Assembly: GCA_036821645.1 (NCBI GenBank)
Contig: DAISJD010000127.1
Coordinates: forward strand, 1-8,958
Source: DAISJD01 sp036821645
GTDB taxonomy: Bacteria > Pseudomonadota > Alphaproteobacteria > ATCC43930 > CGMCC-115725
DNA length: 8,958 nucleotides
Direction of reading: 5' to 3'
Numbering within the stretch: position 1 is the stretch's first letter; each line of letters begins with the position of its first letter. Below, in pieces: positions 5,890 through 8,958 of the stretch. The notes under the pieces are model-generated. The model worked only from the letters and a program-made list of their open reading frames with translations. It was not told where the DNA came from and made no database searches. The position numbers and the translations under genes were made by a program.

Positions 5890-5930
5890 GGGTTTTGCTG
5901 AAACTGCGTGTTTCAGTTGTTTGCAAACCC
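5890..5930. repeat. Nested inverted repeat overlapping the PAS-gene promoter
   Basis: The inner arms CTGAAAC (5898-5904) and GTTTCAG (5910-5916) are perfect with a 5-nt centre. The outer arms GGGTTTTGC (5890-5898) and GCAAACCC (5923-5930) match with one bulged T. The right half overlaps the proposed -35 of the PAS gene. The neighbouring genes diverge from here, so it cannot be a terminator; an operator is the best reading. Confidence 0.6.
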
Positions 5931-5946
5931 ACTTCGCCTTTATAAT
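5917..5946 (+). promoter_or_regulatory. Promoter of the PAS-domain gene
   Basis: A perfect TATAAT at 5941-5946 with TTGTTT (5917-5922) 18 nt upstream. The -35 half matches consensus and is covered by the nested inverted repeat. The start of transcription would be near 5953. Confidence 0.55.
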
Positions 5947-6070
5947 CGCCCTCGTGCCGGAAAGATGTCGGTGCGTGCCGAAACGGTCCGGGCGGCGTCG
6001 GGCAAAAATTAGTGGATCGGCAATGGAACAGCGCGCGGAGTTCGGGTGGTTGGGCGGTAATCAGGAGGTC

Positions 6071-6517
6071 ATGTCGACCGAACGGCGGCTTGTCGTCCGC
6101 CTCATGGAACGGTGGCAGAATGTGCGCGGTGCGCGGCACATGCCGCATCCGGCCGATTTTTCACCCTTGGTCTTTGGCAAAGATTGGAATTATTGCGCCT
6201 TCTTGAAGCGGGATATCGAAACCGACCATACGATCGTCGTGGATATCGGGTCCGAGTTCGACCCCCGGCGCGGTTTGATGGTGGGGCGTGCCATCTGGGA
6301 TGTGCCGCGCGGGACCTTGTTCGCCGAAGCCATGCCCCTTTTGGCTGAGGCCATTCGCCTGCGCGTCCCCGTCAGTCGCGGCGGGGAGGCCGTTTTGATT
6401 CAAGGATTGGTGCGTTATCGGGCGACGGCGCTGCCGCTATCTAGCGATGATATGGCAGTGGATGCGTTTGTTTTGGGGGCCAACAGCATTCGTGTCGATG
6501 GGGATGCCCATGGTTGA
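6071..6517 (+). CDS. PAS_5-type single PAS-domain protein
   Basis: A 148-residue soluble protein with the layout of the alphaproteobacterial PAS_5 family (PF07310): a Trp/Arg helix RLMERWQNVRGARHMPHPADF (10-30), a core with FGKDWNYCAFLKRD (35-48), a central part ending IRLRVPVSRGGEA (95-107), and the closing strands RYRATALPLSSD and VDAFVLGANSIR (116-141). Such proteins have no output domain and their ligand is generally unknown. The start is uncertain: the ATG at 6071 follows a perfect AGGAGG by only 2 nt, which is closer than ideal, while the ATG at 6023 has only a weak GTGGA and would add 16 residues. The homologous region begins near residue 5 of the shorter form, so either start gives a complete domain. 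The next gene overlaps its end by 8 nt, so the two are translated together. The promoter upstream carries a nested palindrome. Confidence 0.8.
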   Translation: MSTERRLVVRLMERWQNVRGARHMPHPADFSPLVFGKDWNYCAFLKRDIETDHTIVVDIGSEFDPRRGLMVGRAIWDVPRGTLFAEAMPLLAEAIRLRVPVSRGGEAVLIQGLVRYRATALPLSSDDMAVDAFVLGANSIRVDGDAHG

Positions 6518-6950
6518 GCGTGCCAGCCGGTCCGATGCCGCACTCGGGTTTGAGGTGCAGACATTGTTGAACGGCAAATGGATCACTGAGGCGGCCTTCG
6601 ACGAGCAGACCCTTGCCGAAAGCGAGGCAGTGCGTCTGTTCCAGTCGAAACGCCAGCCCGAAGCCGTTCGCGTTGCCCGCAATGCCATGGATCCGGCAAC
6701 GCATCTCATCAGTACCAACACCGTGTTCCGTCGCTCGCGCGCCGAAGACGGCAAGGCGGAACGACAGCAGGACGTCAGACTGCGAGAAGCCGCCGCGCGT
6801 CGCAAGAAAATTCGCGAAGAATCGGCACTCGGCAAAAAGCATAAAGGCCAGAATTGGCGGCTCAAAATTGGCTTGTCGTTTATCCTGACGACCGTCATGC
6901 TGTTTCTGGTCGCCTATTATTTGAATTTATTTGGTTCAATCCACTTATAA
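6510..6950 (+). CDS. Conserved-type hypothetical protein with C-terminal membrane anchor
   Basis: A 146-residue protein of unknown function. Residues 11-60 (GFEVQTLLNGKWITEAAFDEQTLAESEA and following VRLF, EAVRVAR) resemble a compact alpha/beta module seen in alphaproteobacterial hypothetical proteins; this is recall of a pattern, not a named family. Residues 73-118 are strongly charged, rich in Arg, Lys and Glu, and likely helical or coiled. Residues 120-140 form one transmembrane segment (IGLSFILTTVMLFLVAYYLNL) followed by six residues, and there is no signal peptide, so it is a tail-anchored type with the body in the cytoplasm. The ATG at 6510 has GGGGA 5 nt upstream and overlaps the PAS stop by 8 nt; ATGs at 6498 and 6504 are alternatives with poorer sites. 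Co-translation suggests it works with the PAS protein, perhaps bringing it to the membrane. Its stop codon abuts that of the convergent gene. Confidence 0.8.
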   Translation: MVERASRSDAALGFEVQTLLNGKWITEAAFDEQTLAESEAVRLFQSKRQPEAVRVARNAMDPATHLISTNTVFRRSRAEDGKAERQQDVRLREAAARRKKIREESALGKKHKGQNWRLKIGLSFILTTVMLFLVAYYLNLFGSIHL

Positions 6951-8684
6951 TTGAACAACCGGTGCCTCGCCCATGAGCAGGGCCTCGACTGCCCCGATCA
7001 AATGGTAGGGGGTCGTTGCCGGCATCGCCCGATCGATCGGGGTAAGGGCGGCATCGAGATGCTCGGACCAGAATCCCCCCGCCTGCAGGTAATGCGTCCA
7101 GAGGAACAGGGCCCAGTCCTGGGCTTCTTGGCGATAGGCGGCGTCGCCCGTTTGTCGATAGAGCGCGATTTTGGCGCGTAGGCATTCCGTGACCGGCCAT
7201 ATCCGTTTCGTCGCTCGTAAAACCGTGCCGGTGCGGTCGATCTGATCCACGATGCCGACATCGCCGCGATACCGGTCGGCAAAACGATGCAGGCGATGGA
7301 CCGCATCCGGCAATGGGAGGCCCCGTCGGGCGGCGTGGGTTTGCAACAGAAAGGCCCATTCATACTGATGACCGGGCTCTAACGGATCGCCGTTGATGGG
7401 GTCGGGTCGGCCGTCCGGGGTAAAATATTCCCCGACACACCCAAGGATCGGGTCATAGAGCCTGTCATAAAACAACCTCACCATGGCATCCGCCCGTTCC
7501 GCCCAATAGGTATCTTGATTGACGGATTCCAGGGCGAGATAGGCTTCGAGAAGATGCATGTGGGGATTTTGTTCGAGACACCGCACACCGCCGCCCCAAT
7601 CGGCCGCCGCGCGCGGGGTAAGTCCGCCTTCCGGCAGAGATAGTTTTTCGACCAGCAACCGATCGAGACGGATCGCCCGGTCATGCGCATCGCCGCATCC
7701 CAAGACCCGCGCGCCCTCGGCTAAGGCCAAGAGAACGAAGCTATGGGCATAGAGATCTTTACTCTCGTCGATGATGGCACCGTGTCGGTCGATTTTAAAG
7801 AAAAACCCCCCTCGATCATGGTCGGCGAACTGAGTGAGCAGTGCTGCCAACAGGCGGGTGCCATGGGCCAAGAAATCCGCGCGTGCCAAGAGGTCGCCCG
7901 CCTTGGCGAACAAGAAGACCTGACGGGCATGGGCGGTGAGCCTGCGATAGGGAAGATCCAGCGGCTGCCCCAGCGGGTCCAGCCGTTCGACGACCCCATG
8001 CCCCCCGTCGGTCAATCCCACCTGCCGCCAATGATCGGCAAGGGACGTGAGATAGGCGCGCCAAGCGGCGGCATCGGGCGAAGCTTGGGGATGGGCGGGG
8101 CGGCTCCGCGCGATGATCCGGGTCGTGCTCTGGCCCGGTTCAAGGGGGATGAGGGCGATTTTGCCGCCATGGCGCATGACGATGTCGGCACCGACCACAG
8201 TGTCGACGGTATAATCGGCCCCTTTGATCAGAACATCCGGCACGATGGCGGTAATGAGATCGATCGGTGTGTCCGCCGCGAACAGGATGACGAGATCGAC
8301 GGCCCCGATCGCGGCCATCACGGTTGCCCGCGCCGTTTCGTCTTGAATGGGGCGTTCGGGCCCTTTGAGCCGTTTGATCGATCGATCGGTATTGAGCCCG
8401 ACCACCAGCCGGTCGCACTGGGCGCGCGCTGCCGCCAAAAGCCGGACATGGCCTGGATGCAGCAAGTCGAAACAGCCATTGGTAAAGCCAACGCGCAAAC
8501 CCGCCTGGCGCCAAGCCGCAATCCGCACCAGACCCGCTGCGAGCGAGACGATCTTGGCATCGAGATCGCACGCAGCCCGACGCACGCGTTCCTCGGTCCA
8601 AGGACCGTCCGCCTGAAAAAGCCGTGGCTCGGGCGTCAGATCCTCTTGCGATGAAACCGCATCGGGCGTGAGGGGGATCGTCAT
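6945..8684 (-). CDS. Fusion protein: RfaE2/HldE-type nucleotidylyltransferase + AGE-family epimerase/isomerase
   Basis: A 579-residue cytoplasmic protein with two enzyme domains. Residues about 44-193 are an RfaE2-like cytidylyltransferase-fold domain with GFTNGCFDLLHPGHVRLL (HxGH nucleotide site at 76-79), VGLNTDRSIKRLKGPERPI (95-113), DVLIKGADY (150-158) and the C-terminal GQSTTRII (184-191). In HldE this half makes ADP-heptose from heptose-1-phosphate and ATP. Residues about 205-575 are an (alpha/alpha)6-barrel of the N-acylglucosamine 2-epimerase/mannose-6-phosphate-isomerase type with His252 in AHARQVFLF, NPHMHLLEAYLAL (373-385), EPGHQYEWAFLL (436-447), KRIWPVTE (493-500) and TTPYHLIGA (557-565). 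Both sets of conserved residues look intact, so both halves may be active. Residues 1-43 are an extra N-terminal stretch without a recognised domain. The ATG at 8684 has a weak GGAT before it. No LPS genes adjoin it, so the sugar acted on is not shown. The reading frame is uninterrupted. Confidence 0.92.
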   Translation of the reverse strand: MTIPLTPDAVSSQEDLTPEPRLFQADGPWTEERVRRAACDLDAKIVSLAAGLVRIAAWRQAGLRVGFTNGCFDLLHPGHVRLLAAARAQCDRLVVGLNTDRSIKRLKGPERPIQDETARATVMAAIGAVDLVILFAADTPIDLITAIVPDVLIKGADYTVDTVVGADIVMRHGGKIALIPLEPGQSTTRIIARSRPAHPQASPDAAAWRAYLTSLADHWRQVGLTDGGHGVVERLDPLGQPLDLPYRRLTAHARQVFLFAKAGDLLARADFLAHGTRLLAALLTQFADHDRGGFFFKIDRHGAIIDESKDLYAHSFVLLALAEGARVLGCGDAHDRAIRLDRLLVEKLSLPEGGLTPRAAADWGGGVRCLEQNPHMHLLEAYLALESVNQDTYWAERADAMVRLFYDRLYDPILGCVGEYFTPDGRPDPINGDPLEPGHQYEWAFLLQTHAARRGLPLPDAVHRLHRFADRYRGDVGIVDQIDRTGTVLRATKRIWPVTECLRAKIALYRQTGDAAYRQEAQDWALFLWTHYLQAGGFWSEHLDAALTPIDRAMPATTPYHLIGAVEALLMGEAPVVQL

Positions 8685-8721
8685 GGGTCATCCATTCACT
8701 ATCGGGCAAAGCGCGCGGGCG

Positions 8722-8731
8722 ATTTTATACA
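8722..8731 (-). promoter_or_regulatory. Putative -10 region of the fusion gene
   Basis: On the minus strand TGTATAAAAT (8731-8722) contains TATAAA and TAAAAT, about 38 nt before the ATG at 8684. It is followed by CGCCCGCGCGCTT, almost the same as after the -10 of the GlcG/HbpS-like gene. No clear -35 is seen. Confidence 0.45.
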
Positions 8732-8823
8732 GAAAGCGGATCGGTTGGGTATCGGTTAAGATCTTCTGGCTAAACTGCGTTCACGGATAGGGCCAACCAA
8801 GGCGTTGGTGGAGGGGTAGGGCG

Positions 8824-8958
8824 ATGCGGGATCAGATCAAGGGATTGGGCCATCTCTGCCTGGCGGTTACGCTGATCGCAGCACTGGGCGTCGGTTCGGT
8901 CGGTTATGGCGAAGAAGGATCGCCTGAGACCCCGGCCCCTCTATCCATACCGGGCACC
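8824..8958 (+). CDS. N-terminus of an exported protein (gene runs off the right edge)
   Basis: Forty-five codons are open to the end of the window from an ATG with GAGGGG 7-9 nt upstream. The translated start is MRDQIKGLGHLC, followed by a hydrophobic stretch LAVTLIAALGVGSVGYG and then an acidic, Pro-rich segment (EEGSPETPAPLSIPG). This is a signal peptide or signal anchor with a low-complexity linker typical of periplasmic proteins. There is a Cys at residue 12, but it is before the hydrophobic core rather than after it, so a lipoprotein is unlikely. Too little is present to name the product. It is divergent from the fusion gene across a 139-nt gap. Confidence 0.7.
   Translation, partial: MRDQIKGLGHLCLAVTLIAALGVGSVGYGEEGSPETPAPLSIPGT

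Larger units (their letters stand above)
5716..6070. other. Divergent control region between the GlcG/HbpS-like gene and the PAS gene
   Basis: These 355 bases contain a minus-strand promoter (near 5813-5821), a plus-strand promoter with a perfect TATAAT (5941-5946), a nested inverted repeat upstream of it (5890-5930), and a long interrupted inverted repeat (5789-5855). The leader from about 5953 to the PAS start is over 100 nt if the ATG at 6071 is used. A perfect AGGAGG lies at 6063-6068. No independent gene or RNA is recognised. Confidence 0.7.

Noticed and set aside
5890..5930. Nested inverted repeat as a transcription terminator
   Set aside because: Both neighbouring genes are transcribed away from it, so no transcript end is expected there, and no T-run follows.
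7743..8654. Open frame of 303 codons on the plus strand inside the fusion gene
   Set aside because: The opposite strand encodes conserved RfaE2 and AGE motifs over the same interval; the plus-strand translation is low-complexity Gly/Asp/Arg with no recognisable domain.
6945..8684. Frameshift or misassembly joining two separate genes
   Set aside because: Both domains lie in one continuous frame with a normal linker (about residues 193-205), and no internal stop or ribosome site was seen at the junction.

Overview
The window looks like chromosomal DNA of a high-GC alphaproteobacterium, most likely of the Rhodospirillales type. This rests on gene content and product style: a lytic transglycosylase divergent from dapA-smpB, a PAS_5-type single-domain protein, a class II cytochrome c and a short XRE regulator of the alphaproteobacterial type. 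The placement is inference; no rRNA or other phylogenetic marker is present. No tRNA, rRNA, CRISPR array, insertion sequence or phage gene is visible.

Layout. (1) 1-1315, minus: N-terminal 438 codons of a secreted soluble lytic murein transglycosylase; the catalytic domain lies beyond the left edge. (2) 1623-3497, plus: a tight run of dapA (lysine/diaminopimelate synthesis), smpB (trans-translation) and a free methionine-(R)-sulfoxide reductase, closed by a G/C-run hairpin region. (3) 3580-4125, minus: an XRE-family regulator, convergent with that run. Its promoter region carries three copies of an AGTGYTTT motif and opens into a very AT-rich non-coding block (4141-4570, only about 11% GC over 4321-4560). 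(4) 4690-5151, plus: a periplasmic class II cytochrome c, probably c556-like, driven by an extended -10 promoter just beyond the AT block. It converges through a perfect 11-bp hairpin on (5) 5215-5715, minus: a secreted GlcG/HbpS-like protein. (6) 5716-6070: a 355-bp divergent control region with a TATAAT box and a nested inverted repeat. (7) 6071-6950, plus: a PAS_5 protein overlapping a tail-anchored small membrane protein. (8) 6945-8684, minus: a 579-residue fusion of an RfaE2/HldE-type nucleotidylyltransferase to an AGE-family epimerase/isomerase. (9) 8824-8958, plus: the signal-peptide end of an unidentified exported protein.

How it fits together. The left third is housekeeping: cell-wall precursor synthesis opposite cell-wall turnover, plus ribosome rescue and oxidised-methionine repair. 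The middle has two probable heme proteins facing each other beside an AT-rich block headed by a self-controlled-looking repressor. The right third has a sensor-like PAS protein co-translated with a membrane protein of unknown role, and a two-domain sugar-nucleotide enzyme that may serve LPS or another heptose/hexose-containing polymer. The most unusual items are the domain fusion, the AT-rich block with its repeats, the nested palindrome on the PAS promoter, and a promoter-like module shared by two minus-strand genes.
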